From the NCBI RefSeq assembly GCF_016428905.1, contig NZ_JAELTQ010000020.1:1-50562 (forward strand): a stretch of 50,562 nucleotides of DNA. The letters are read 5' to 3'. Position 1 is the stretch's first letter; each line of letters begins with the position of its first letter. Both the position numbers and the translations under genes were made by a program. Shown piece by piece: positions 28,550 through 36,600 of the stretch. A model generated the notes under the pieces. The model made no database searches. It was not told the DNA's origin and saw only the letters and a program-made list of their open reading frames with translations. This DNA is from Dyella sp. ASV24. Lineage in GTDB: Bacteria; Pseudomonadota; Gammaproteobacteria; Xanthomonadales; Rhodanobacteraceae.

Positions 28550-30103
28550 ATGCGCCGTTTCATCCGATCCATTTTCTGCGCGTCCGCGTTGCTGCTGCTC
28601 GGGAGCCAGGCGCATGCATCTGCACCTGGCGTGCCATCGCAAGCGGAGTACGACCGGCTGGTCGACGCCGTGGTGGCTCGCTATCACTTGCCGGGTATCG
28701 CCGTCGGGGTCATCGACGATGGCAAGGTGGTTTACACCCGCACCGAGGGAAAGCTTGCCTCAGGCAAGCCCATGGATGCGGATACCTTGTTCGGCATCGC
28801 CTCCAACAGCAAGGCGATGACTTCCACCGTGCTTGCGCGGCTGGTGGAGAGCGGCAAGTTGCGCTGGGATGATCCGGTCACCCAATACTTGCCGTCATTT
28901 CGTATGTTCGACCCGTGGGTCACTGCCAACATGCAGGTAGGTGATCTGCTGGTGCATCACAGCGGCCTGCCCGAAGGCGCCGGCGATCTGATGCTGTGGC
29001 CGACACCCAATCAGTTCACACCTGACGACGTCGTGGCCGGGCTGCGCTACCTCAAGCCGGCGTACAGCTTCCGAGCGGGCTACGCCTACGACAACACCTT
29101 GTACATCGTGGCCGGTCAGGTCGCCGCGGCCGCTGGCGGTGCGCCGTATCCCATGCTGCTGCGTCGAGAGGTGTTCCAACCCTTGGGCATGAACCGCTGC
29201 CAGATCGGTACGTGGAATCGCAATACCGTGGGCAACGTCGCCGATCCGTACGTTCTGCACGACGGCCGCTTCGTACCGATACGTACCGACGACCCCATCG
29301 TGCATCCCGCGACCATGGACGCTGCCGGCGGCGTGCGCTGCAGCCTCAACGACATGCTCACCTGGGCCAACAACTGGCTGGCACCAACTCAAGAACAACT
29401 GGCATGGCTGTCGCCAGGACAACGGAGCAAGGAATGGACCGCCTATACGCCCATGCCGATCTCGCCGCGACGCCACGCGTGGGATGGCACGCTTTTCTAC
29501 GGCTATGGCTACGGCTGGCGTATCGCCGATGTCGATGGGCAGATGACCGTATCGCATACCGGTACGCTATCGGGCATGTATTCCGCGATGACACTGCTGC
29601 CATTACGCCGGAGCGGTTTTGTGGTGCTGATCAACGCCGACGCTGAAGACGCGCGCAGCGTGTTGATCGAAGTGCTTACCAAGCATTTCACGGCGCCCGG
29701 CGCGGCACGCAGCGTGGCCAGCTATGCCGATGAGCTGGAACACGACAGCCAGCAACAGCGCATCTCTCACGTTCCCGATACGTCGTCCCGGAAGAATGCG
29801 ACGCCGGCAGAGCTCGCCGGCCAACTTGGCGTGTGGCGCGATCCGTGGTTCGGTGACGTGCGGCTTTGCGCACAAGGCGATACTGTGCGCTTTGCATCAT
29901 TGAAGTCGCCCCTGCTGGCGGGACAGGTCATGCGCGTCGGTGATCGTTACCTGGTGCATTGGGATCGCGACGAGATCGAAGCGTGGCTGCGCTTTCCAGA
30001 ACACTCCGACGGTACGCTGCGCATGGCCAAGGTCGATCCTGATGCCGACTTCAGTTCCGACTATGAAGATCTCGCCTTTACCCGCGAACATGCGTGCAAA
30101 TAA
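28550..30103 (+). CDS. secreted class C beta-lactamase-like serine hydrolase (S12 family)
   Basis: A 517-residue protein with a signal peptide (IRSIFCASALLLLGSQAHA) and a beta-lactamase/D-aminopeptidase fold. All three active-site motifs are intact: Ser85-x-x-Lys88 (SNSK), Tyr180-Asp-Asn182 (YDN) and His336-Thr-Gly338 (HTG, in place of KTG). A C-terminal beta domain (about residues 410-517) resembles the lipocalin-like extension of EstB/D-aminopeptidase relatives. Family members include D-aminopeptidases, esterases and carboxypeptidases. Operon partners point to hydrolysis of D-amino-acid peptides or amides in the periplasm. It starts 70 bp after the DgcN-type gene with a GGGGAG site. Confidence 0.82.
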   Translation: MRRFIRSIFCASALLLLGSQAHASAPGVPSQAEYDRLVDAVVARYHLPGIAVGVIDDGKVVYTRTEGKLASGKPMDADTLFGIASNSKAMTSTVLARLVESGKLRWDDPVTQYLPSFRMFDPWVTANMQVGDLLVHHSGLPEGAGDLMLWPTPNQFTPDDVVAGLRYLKPAYSFRAGYAYDNTLYIVAGQVAAAAGGAPYPMLLRREVFQPLGMNRCQIGTWNRNTVGNVADPYVLHDGRFVPIRTDDPIVHPATMDAAGGVRCSLNDMLTWANNWLAPTQEQLAWLSPGQRSKEWTAYTPMPISPRRHAWDGTLFYGYGYGWRIADVDGQMTVSHTGTLSGMYSAMTLLPLRRSGFVVLINADAEDARSVLIEVLTKHFTAPGAARSVASYADELEHDSQQQRISHVPDTSSRKNATPAELAGQLGVWRDPWFGDVRLCAQGDTVRFASLKSPLLAGQVMRVGDRYLVHWDRDEIEAWLRFPEHSDGTLRMAKVDPDADFSSDYEDLAFTREHACK

Positions 30104-30145
30104 GGAAGTAGCATCCGTGATGCAAACGAAACGCTGGAGAGTCGC

Positions 30146-31303
30146 ATGAATGCGCCGTTTGACGGCCTTGAGCTGGGCTACGATGTACCCGCACTGCCGG
30201 GCATGGATGAGGCGGAAATCCAGACGCCCTGCCTGATCCTTGATCTTGACGCGCTGGAGCGCAACGTCCGCAAGATGGGGGAGTACGCCCGCAAACATGG
30301 CATGCGCCATCGCAGCCACGGCAAAATGCACAAGTCGGTGGATGTGCAGAAGCTGCAGGAGCACCTGGGCGGCGCGGTCGGCGTGTGCTGCCAGAAGGTA
30401 TCCGAGGCGGAAGCGTTCGCGCGTGGTGGTATCCGGGACATCCTGGTCTCCAACGAGGTGCGTGATCCCGCCAAGATCGACCGGCTCGCCCGCCTGCCGA
30501 CCTGGGGCGCGCGGATCATCGTGTGCGTCGACGACTTGGCGAACGTCAGCGAGCTGTCCGCCGCTGCGCAGAAGCACGGCACCACGCTGGAATGCCTTGT
30601 CGAGATCGACTGCGGCCAAGGGCGCTGCGGCGTCGACACCCCTAGCGCCGCCACGGCGATCGCGCAGGCCATCGCTGCCGCACCAGCGCTGATATTTACG
30701 GGCATCCAGGCCTACCAGGGCAGCATGCAGCACCTGGAGAACTATGCGGACCGCAAAGCGAAACTTGACGAGGCCATCGTCCGGGTCAAGGCCGTGGTGG
30801 AGGATCTACGCACCGCCGGGCTCAAGCCCGAACTCATCTCGGGCGGCGGCACGGGCTCGTACTACTTCGAATCCGGCTCTGGTGTTTACAACGAGCTGCA
30901 GTGCGGCAGCTACGCCTTCATGGATGCGGACTACGGACGCATCCATGACAGGCACGGACACCGCATTGACCAGGGCGAATGGGATAACGCGCTCTTCATC
31001 CTGACCTCGGTGATGAGTCGCGCGAAACCCGGTCAGGCGGTCTGCGATGCCGGGCTCAAAGTGCAGTCAGTCGACAGCGGCCTTCCCGTGATTCATGGCC
31101 GCGACGATGTGAAGTACGTCAGCGCGTCGGACGAGCACGGCATCATCGAAGACACGCATGGTGTGTTGCGCATCAATGAAAAGCTGAAGCTCATCCCCGG
31201 ACACTGCGACCCGACGTGTAACCTGCACGATTGGTATGTCGGCGTGCGCAACGGCAAGGTCGAAGTGGTGTGGCCTATCTCCGCCCGCGGAAAAGCTTAT
31301 TGA
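30146..31303 (+). CDS. DSD1-family PLP enzyme, 3-hydroxy-D-aspartate/D-threonine aldolase-like
   Basis: A 385-residue fold-type III PLP enzyme with an alanine-racemase-like barrel. The PLP lysine is probably Lys60 in RSHGKMHKSVD. The C-terminal metal pair appears as His353 and Asp355 (PGHCDP), the His/Asp arrangement of D-threonine and 3-hydroxy-D-aspartate aldolases rather than the His/Cys of D-serine dehydratase. The strings KMHKSVD and GGAVGVCCQKVSEAE recall 3-hydroxy-D-aspartate aldolases, which release glycine and glyoxylate. It is cytoplasmic, the third gene of the operon, 42 bp after the hydrolase. The exact substrate is inference. Confidence 0.82.
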   Translation: MNAPFDGLELGYDVPALPGMDEAEIQTPCLILDLDALERNVRKMGEYARKHGMRHRSHGKMHKSVDVQKLQEHLGGAVGVCCQKVSEAEAFARGGIRDILVSNEVRDPAKIDRLARLPTWGARIIVCVDDLANVSELSAAAQKHGTTLECLVEIDCGQGRCGVDTPSAATAIAQAIAAAPALIFTGIQAYQGSMQHLENYADRKAKLDEAIVRVKAVVEDLRTAGLKPELISGGGTGSYYFESGSGVYNELQCGSYAFMDADYGRIHDRHGHRIDQGEWDNALFILTSVMSRAKPGQAVCDAGLKVQSVDSGLPVIHGRDDVKYVSASDEHGIIEDTHGVLRINEKLKLIPGHCDPTCNLHDWYVGVRNGKVEVVWPISARGKAY

Positions 31304-31355
31304 TGTGCGCGGCGTCCTAGCGGACAAGCATTGCCGCACGACAGAGCTTCCATCT

Positions 31356-32942
31356 TCATTCCATCAGAACACCAGCGTCACGCAGACGCCTACGCAGAGG
31401 GTCGAGCCGATCGCCATATCGCGCGCTACGCGCGGTGTTGCGTAACAAGGGTTGGCGCACCTGGGCGGCACTCGGCGCGCTACGCACCGCGCGTTGCGTC
31501 TTGTGAAAGTCGAGACAGGCGGGATCGAATGGCAGGTTGCAGAATTCCAGCAAGCGACGGATCACCGCCTCCGGCTCGGCCTGCAAGGCCTCGTATTCAA
31601 GATCGAACACTTGCGTTGGATATCGATCGAGCCACAACCGCGTCAGGCGCAGGAAGTCGATGCAGTAGTCAGCCATTTCGTCGAGGTCGGTACCGAAACC
31701 GTTCTTCTCACTAAAGAGTTGCCGGTAGCAGGCCAGACAGGTTTCCACCGGATCGCGCCGAACGATGACGACGCGTGCCGCGGGCAACATGGTCAGCGTG
31801 GAACCAACGAGGTACCAGTTGAGGAGATTTTTATCGGTGAACCGAGGCCTGGCTTCGCGCCAGCGCGCGGTCCGCGCGAGATACTCCTGACCCAGGCGAT
31901 GCCAATCCTGCGCGGTAGCGTCGGCTGTCCACAACGGGAACGCGGAGCCCCGCCGCTTGGTTTCCGCGTCGATCACCTGCGATAGGTCACTGATCTCGTT
32001 CGCGCCCGTTACCTCCGGATGCGAGGCTAGAATCTGCTCAACCAGGCTCGAGCCAGAACGCGGAATGCTGGTGATCAGAATGACTTCGCGGCCCAGCTTG
32101 TCATCCAGCGGTGGCGGCATTTCTTTCATCGCGGTCGCTGCGATGGCCTCCACGCGCCTGCGTTCGCCCGTAGCGTCCCATGGCGTCCGTTGACGCCTCG
32201 AGGTGTTGGCGGACTGGAAAGCATCAAACGCCCGCGCATAGTCGCCTTGATCTTCCATCGCCTTGGCGAGCGCGAAGCCCAGCAGCTCACGGTGCCGCGC
32301 CGGCAGGTCGCCGCGTGCCAAAGCGCGCTCCAGACAAGCCACGTCCGACGCATCGAAGCGCACGGTATTGAGATTCGACAGGCCGAACCATGCTTCGGCG
32401 TTGGCGGGCTCGCGCCGCACAATGTCCCTGAAGCCCGTCACTGCGGCATCAATGTCACCCAGGCTCGCTTGCGCCTTGGACAAGGACAGTCGCGCCGATA
32501 CATGCCCGGGATCCACCGCCAGCGCGCGTTGCAAGGCCGCCACAGCCTCCTCGGTATGGGCCTCCCTTACCAAGGCCTCGCCGAGGTTGAACCATGCTGG
32601 CGCCGACCCAGGCTGCAATTCGCAGGCATGCCGCAGGTGCATCAACGCCTTGTCGATATCGCCGCGCTCAAACAGCGCGATACCGAGGCAAACGTGCAGA
32701 TCGGAGTCATCAGGCCATATCGCCAGCACGCGTCGAAAGCAGTCGATAGCGCGCACGGCGTCACCGCGACGCTGCGCCACCATGCCAAGCATCCGCATCG
32801 CCGTCGGCTCATCGGGCGCCAGGGCCAACACGTTGAGCAAGGACCTTTCAGCGGCGTCGAAGGCGCGGCGGGCCCATTCCTCGCGTGCCCTTGCCAACAT
32901 CCGCTCGGCCATCGGTGGAAGCGTCGGTCGAGGTTCGCTCAT
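31356..32942 (-). CDS. tetratricopeptide-repeat sulfotransferase family protein
   Basis: A 528-residue two-domain protein. Residues about 15-250 are TPR units (for example AWFNLGEALVREAHTEEAVAALQRALAVDP). Residues about 285-510 form a sulfotransferase domain with the 5'-phosphosulfate loop SIPRSGSS (292-299) and the 3'-phosphate-binding VVIVRRDPVETCLACYRQLF (about 390-410). PAPS-dependent transfer is expected but the acceptor is unknown. It follows the TonB-dependent receptor gene across a strong terminator; a TATAGT at 32972-32977 on the minus strand may give it its own promoter. It converges with the aldolase gene. Confidence 0.82.
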   Translation of the reverse strand: MSEPRPTLPPMAERMLARAREEWARRAFDAAERSLLNVLALAPDEPTAMRMLGMVAQRRGDAVRAIDCFRRVLAIWPDDSDLHVCLGIALFERGDIDKALMHLRHACELQPGSAPAWFNLGEALVREAHTEEAVAALQRALAVDPGHVSARLSLSKAQASLGDIDAAVTGFRDIVRREPANAEAWFGLSNLNTVRFDASDVACLERALARGDLPARHRELLGFALAKAMEDQGDYARAFDAFQSANTSRRQRTPWDATGERRRVEAIAATAMKEMPPPLDDKLGREVILITSIPRSGSSLVEQILASHPEVTGANEISDLSQVIDAETKRRGSAFPLWTADATAQDWHRLGQEYLARTARWREARPRFTDKNLLNWYLVGSTLTMLPAARVVIVRRDPVETCLACYRQLFSEKNGFGTDLDEMADYCIDFLRLTRLWLDRYPTQVFDLEYEALQAEPEAVIRRLLEFCNLPFDPACLDFHKTQRAVRSAPSAAQVRQPLLRNTARSARYGDRLDPLRRRLRDAGVLME

Positions 32943-32993
32943 GTCGTCACCGCAAACGGTCGGATCAGCTGACTATACACAAGGCCCCACGAC

Positions 32994-33025
32994 AAAAAAA
33001 AAGAGCGCCGAGCAATGCCCGGCGC
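32994..33025 (-). terminator. rho-independent terminator of the TonB-dependent receptor gene
   Basis: GCGCCG / CGGCGC stem with additional inner pairs around an AAT loop, followed on the minus strand by an uninterrupted run of nine T residues. It lies directly after the receptor stop codon and before the sulfotransferase gene. Confidence 0.88.
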
Positions 33026-33047
33026 GCGGGGAGATGACGATGCGTCA

Positions 33048-36000
33048 TCAGAAGTCGTAGGCGACGGAGAACCTGATGTAGCGTGGCGCAGTCGCGTCCT
33101 GCACGCGGCCATAGTCCGGGTTCGGGCTGGACGTAGTGCCGTAGAAGTCGTTGTAGAACACCGGCGTCTGCTGGTTGAACAGATTGATGACCGCCACATT
33201 GAAGTCGAGCTTGTGATCTGACCAACTCGGCTTGTAATCGACGTTGAGGTTGACCTGATGAGTCCATGGCAGGCGGCCCAGCGAACCCGGCGGCACGGGC
33301 ACGCCACCGCACCAGTAGTAGGTGTGCGAGCCGTGAAGGGCGAGCTGATCCGGGCCGTAGCCACCACGACAGAGACGCGGCGTACCGGACGCCATGTAGA
33401 TGTTGGCGCCCACCGCCCAGTCCTTGGCGATCTGGTAGGCGCCGTAGAACTTGATCTGGTGCTTGCGATCATTGGGCAGGACGCCCGAGGAGTACTCCAT
33501 GCGCTCCGGGAAGTCCCACGCGGTGGTGAGTGATTCGTAGGAACCGCCCTGCTGCGAATAGGTGCTTACCGGGCCTTCGTCATTACCCCAGGTGCGGGAG
33601 AACATGTAGTCGAACTTGGCGAACCACTTGCCGTCCCATGCGTGTTCCAGCGACAGATCCAGCGAGTAGTAGCGACGCGTCGCCCCCTTGGGGAATGCCT
33701 GATCTTTGGCGGTCAGCGTCACCGGCACGAGCGCACCACTGGGCGATTGCATCAGCAGCTTGGCGGTTTCACCCGGATTGATCAGCACCAGGCTCTGCGC
33801 CCACTGACTGCAGCTGTCTGCCGTCATATAGGCATAGCCCTGCGCACGTCCCGCCGCACATTCGATCTGGATGTCATCGAAGTCGTCGATGATGCGATCC
33901 ATGCGCTGGTATGTGCCGGTAGCACCGAACACCCAGCTTGTTCCCAGCATCTCGAACTGCTGCTGCATGCCCAGCACGTAGTTGTCGGAGAACTCGGCCT
34001 TGATGTTCTGTGCCGTGGAAACACGCGGATCTTTGGCTTGGCCGTATTCGCTGTCGATCGATACGCCCGTCGATGGATTCTGCGGCAGCGGCGTGAAGCC
34101 GATCGGTGCGCCGGTGCTCGGATCGATCCCGGTGTACGTGCCGTACACGCCGGCGTTGGTGACTGGAGCGGCGATGGAAAGCGCCACCTGTTCCGGCAAT
34201 GCAAGGTAGTAGCGACCTGCGTTACCGAACACCTTCAACGAGGAATCGCCATGCACGTCCCAGCTGAAGCCAAGGCGCGGCGCCCATTGCGGCTTGGTCA
34301 ACCGGATATAGGGCACGCCGGATGCGTCGTAGTTAGTGAACTGGTCGCTGCGCAGGCCCAGGTTCAACAGCAGATTGGGAGTCACCTGCCAGTTGTCCAA
34401 CACGTACTGCGCACGTTGCGCGACCCGGACAGAAGCCACGCTGATATCGGTGTGCTGTTGCACGTAATAGCAGCGGACGACGCCGGTGGAATCAGGGTGG
34501 CACTGCGTCGACGGTGCCACATAGGGCGGTACATTGGGGCTCACACCAAAGACGGGCGAACCCGGGTCGCTTTGCCCGTAGATCCATTGATAACCCGGGC
34601 CCGGATCCACGGAACCGTCATTGATATCGCGCGAATTGATGTTGTCGATGCCGACCTGAAAGTCATGGTCGCCCAGCTTGTAGTCCAGGTTCAGACGATA
34701 GTTCGTCACCGACTCCTTGTGGTCGGGATCGGCAATCGAGGAGTTGATCTGCGAGTTCGAGATGCCGCCAGGCGGCGAAAATGCCGGATCCTGCTGCGAG
34801 TTACTGGCGATATGCGGCAGCATCGGGTCATAGCCGGGATACCCGGGCTGACCGGTGTAATACGTGCCGTGCATTTTGCCGACTGTCGCATTCAACGTCA
34901 GGTCGTCGGTGATGTACGAGGTGTAATTGGCCACCCACACCTTGAAGGTGGTGCGATTGATCTGGTCGAGGCTGTTGAAGTCGCCCTGCTTCAGGGTGTT
35001 GTAATCGAAGTTATAGATCGTCCCGTCGGTCTTGTGGGCGTTCTGCAGATAGGTCGCGCTCAGAACGTTGCTGTCGTTGATGTTCCAATTCAGCTTGGTA
35101 TAGAACTTGGGATCCTGCACTTTCCACGTTTCGGTGGTAGCGGTGCTGCTGAACTCCGACGTCGTCCGGTAGTTGGTATTGTCCTGCTCGGCGCCGATAA
35201 AGAAGAACAGCTTGTCCTTGATCAGCGGACCGCTGATGTAGGCGTCGTAGATGTTCTCACTGCTGCTGTTGTTGTTGCGGAAGACAGAGATATCGCCGGG
35301 CCGGTTGCCGACGTTCGTCACCAGCGGATTGGCGTAATAGAAATTATCGGGGTCGGCCCGCATGCTGCCCGGCTGCCACAGTGCACGCACACCGAAATGC
35401 CAGTCGTTGTCGCCGCTCTTGCCAATCTGGTTGATAACGCCGCCGATGGAGCGGCCGTATCTGGCGTCGTAGCCACTGGTGAAGGTCTGCTGCTGTTCGA
35501 TCGCGCCATACGGCAAGGAGATGCCGCCCTGGTTGTTGAGCAACTCGGTGGTGTTCATGCCATCGAGGTAGTAGGCGTTTTCCGCCGTCGACGCACCACC
35601 AAACACCAGATTCGGCGTGCCCAGCGGGCCGTTGCCCACCTCCGGCGAACCCAGGTTGACGCCCGGCGCCAGCAGCGCAATGTTCTCAGCGGTGCGCTGC
35701 AGAGGCAGTTGCTGCAACTGCTTGGCGGTGATCGTCGTCACCTGGTTGGTCGTGCTCACGTCGATGGGCGGCAAGCTGTTGCCGGTGACGCTGACCGTGC
35801 CGAGCGTCTTGGCGCCTGCTTCGGCGGAAGGCACCGCGAAATCCACCACCACCGAGCCAGCCGCCACCGGGCTCACGCCGCTGCGTGAGTCCACGACCTT
35901 GCCGCCCTGCAGGAGCGACACGGTATAGGTGCCGACCGGCAAGGTAACCGAGTACTTGCCGGACGCGCCCACGTCGATGCTGCGATTGAAACCCGAGCCA

Positions 36001-36179
36001 CCGGTGATCTGGATGGTTTCACCTGCAACGGCAGGAACGGTTCCGTAGATAGTGCCGTTCGTCGCCTGTGCCCAGGCAGTGCCGGTGAAGCCCAACGTGG
36101 CCGAACTGATGGCCAGTGCCAGCGCCTTGCGCCGGAGGCCCTTCTTTCGATGCAACGAACGTGAGGACGTTACCTTCAT
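33048..36179 (-). CDS. Oar-like TonB-dependent outer-membrane receptor
   Basis: A 1043-residue receptor. The GGGGAGAG site and signal peptide (ALAISSATLGFTGTAWA) fix the start at 36179. An N-terminal carboxypeptidase-regulatory-like beta domain (about residues 38-115) is followed by a plug domain (VTTITAKQLQQLPLQRTAE; DGMNTTELLNNQGG) and a large barrel with long loops, ending in the aromatic FSVAYDF. This architecture is the Oar group, linked in several bacteria to peptide or protease-product uptake. Upstream lies a 69-bp module shared with the DgcN operon, suggesting a joint substrate. Ligand unknown. A strong terminator follows. Confidence 0.9.
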   Translation of the reverse strand: MKVTSSRSLHRKKGLRRKALALAISSATLGFTGTAWAQATNGTIYGTVPAVAGETIQITGGSGFNRSIDVGASGKYSVTLPVGTYTVSLLQGGKVVDSRSGVSPVAAGSVVVDFAVPSAEAGAKTLGTVSVTGNSLPPIDVSTTNQVTTITAKQLQQLPLQRTAENIALLAPGVNLGSPEVGNGPLGTPNLVFGGASTAENAYYLDGMNTTELLNNQGGISLPYGAIEQQQTFTSGYDARYGRSIGGVINQIGKSGDNDWHFGVRALWQPGSMRADPDNFYYANPLVTNVGNRPGDISVFRNNNSSSENIYDAYISGPLIKDKLFFFIGAEQDNTNYRTTSEFSSTATTETWKVQDPKFYTKLNWNINDSNVLSATYLQNAHKTDGTIYNFDYNTLKQGDFNSLDQINRTTFKVWVANYTSYITDDLTLNATVGKMHGTYYTGQPGYPGYDPMLPHIASNSQQDPAFSPPGGISNSQINSSIADPDHKESVTNYRLNLDYKLGDHDFQVGIDNINSRDINDGSVDPGPGYQWIYGQSDPGSPVFGVSPNVPPYVAPSTQCHPDSTGVVRCYYVQQHTDISVASVRVAQRAQYVLDNWQVTPNLLLNLGLRSDQFTNYDASGVPYIRLTKPQWAPRLGFSWDVHGDSSLKVFGNAGRYYLALPEQVALSIAAPVTNAGVYGTYTGIDPSTGAPIGFTPLPQNPSTGVSIDSEYGQAKDPRVSTAQNIKAEFSDNYVLGMQQQFEMLGTSWVFGATGTYQRMDRIIDDFDDIQIECAAGRAQGYAYMTADSCSQWAQSLVLINPGETAKLLMQSPSGALVPVTLTAKDQAFPKGATRRYYSLDLSLEHAWDGKWFAKFDYMFSRTWGNDEGPVSTYSQQGGSYESLTTAWDFPERMEYSSGVLPNDRKHQIKFYGAYQIAKDWAVGANIYMASGTPRLCRGGYGPDQLALHGSHTYYWCGGVPVPPGSLGRLPWTHQVNLNVDYKPSWSDHKLDFNVAVINLFNQQTPVFYNDFYGTTSSPNPDYGRVQDATAPRYIRFSVAYDF

Positions 36180-36600
36180 GATCTGCTCTCCCCAGACAAT
36201 GAAACCCAAGTAGCGCTGCCTCGATGAAGTCATGGCGTATTGCTTCACCGTGTCGGCAGACACCCAACCCCTACGACCATGACCGCCGCGGCTCCCCAGC
36301 CACGGAACGGTATGTCTCCCGAGCATACTCATCGCCCTGCGGAAACCACCAATGAAAAGACCTGCATCCGGCATAGCCTGGAGTTATGGTTCTCGTTGTC
36401 GCTTAGGCGTCGAAATAGCCGTCCGAAACGAGCCTTGAAAGTGCAGCGATGTGCGGCAGACCTAGAAGAGGGCCGATCTACATGTTGGTAAACGCCATGT
36501 ACGATGCATGCTCATCGCCGATCGACGCGTACCCGTGATTGCGCATGGCGCGCACAGGCACGGAACCCGAGCAGTCCCGCCACGCTGTGCAGAGGGAAGC
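36180..36600. other. 421-bp divergent intergenic region, receptor / M61 peptidase
   Basis: No coding frame is supported. It contains the receptor's conserved upstream module (36322-36390, minus) and a receptor leader of about 135 nt. On the plus strand, TTGGTA near 36484 and CATGCT near 36506 resemble a looser version of the same promoter elements at shorter spacing (about 16 bp), ahead of the peptidase gene. Confidence 0.5.
36322..36390 (-). promoter_or_regulatory. conserved 69-bp upstream module of the TonB-dependent receptor
   Basis: Minus-strand partner of 27320-27388. In transcription order it shows ACCATAAC, 7 bp, TATGCC, 11 bp, TTTTCATTGGTG, 12 bp, CGATG, 2 bp, TATGCT, with every spacing equal to the DgcN copy. 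It points toward the receptor gene 143 bp away. Confidence 0.65.

Noticed and set aside
33642-35888. Very long (748 residues) frame antisense to the receptor gene
   Set aside because: It is the mirror of a high-GC coding frame; no recognisable domain, while the minus strand encodes a complete receptor.
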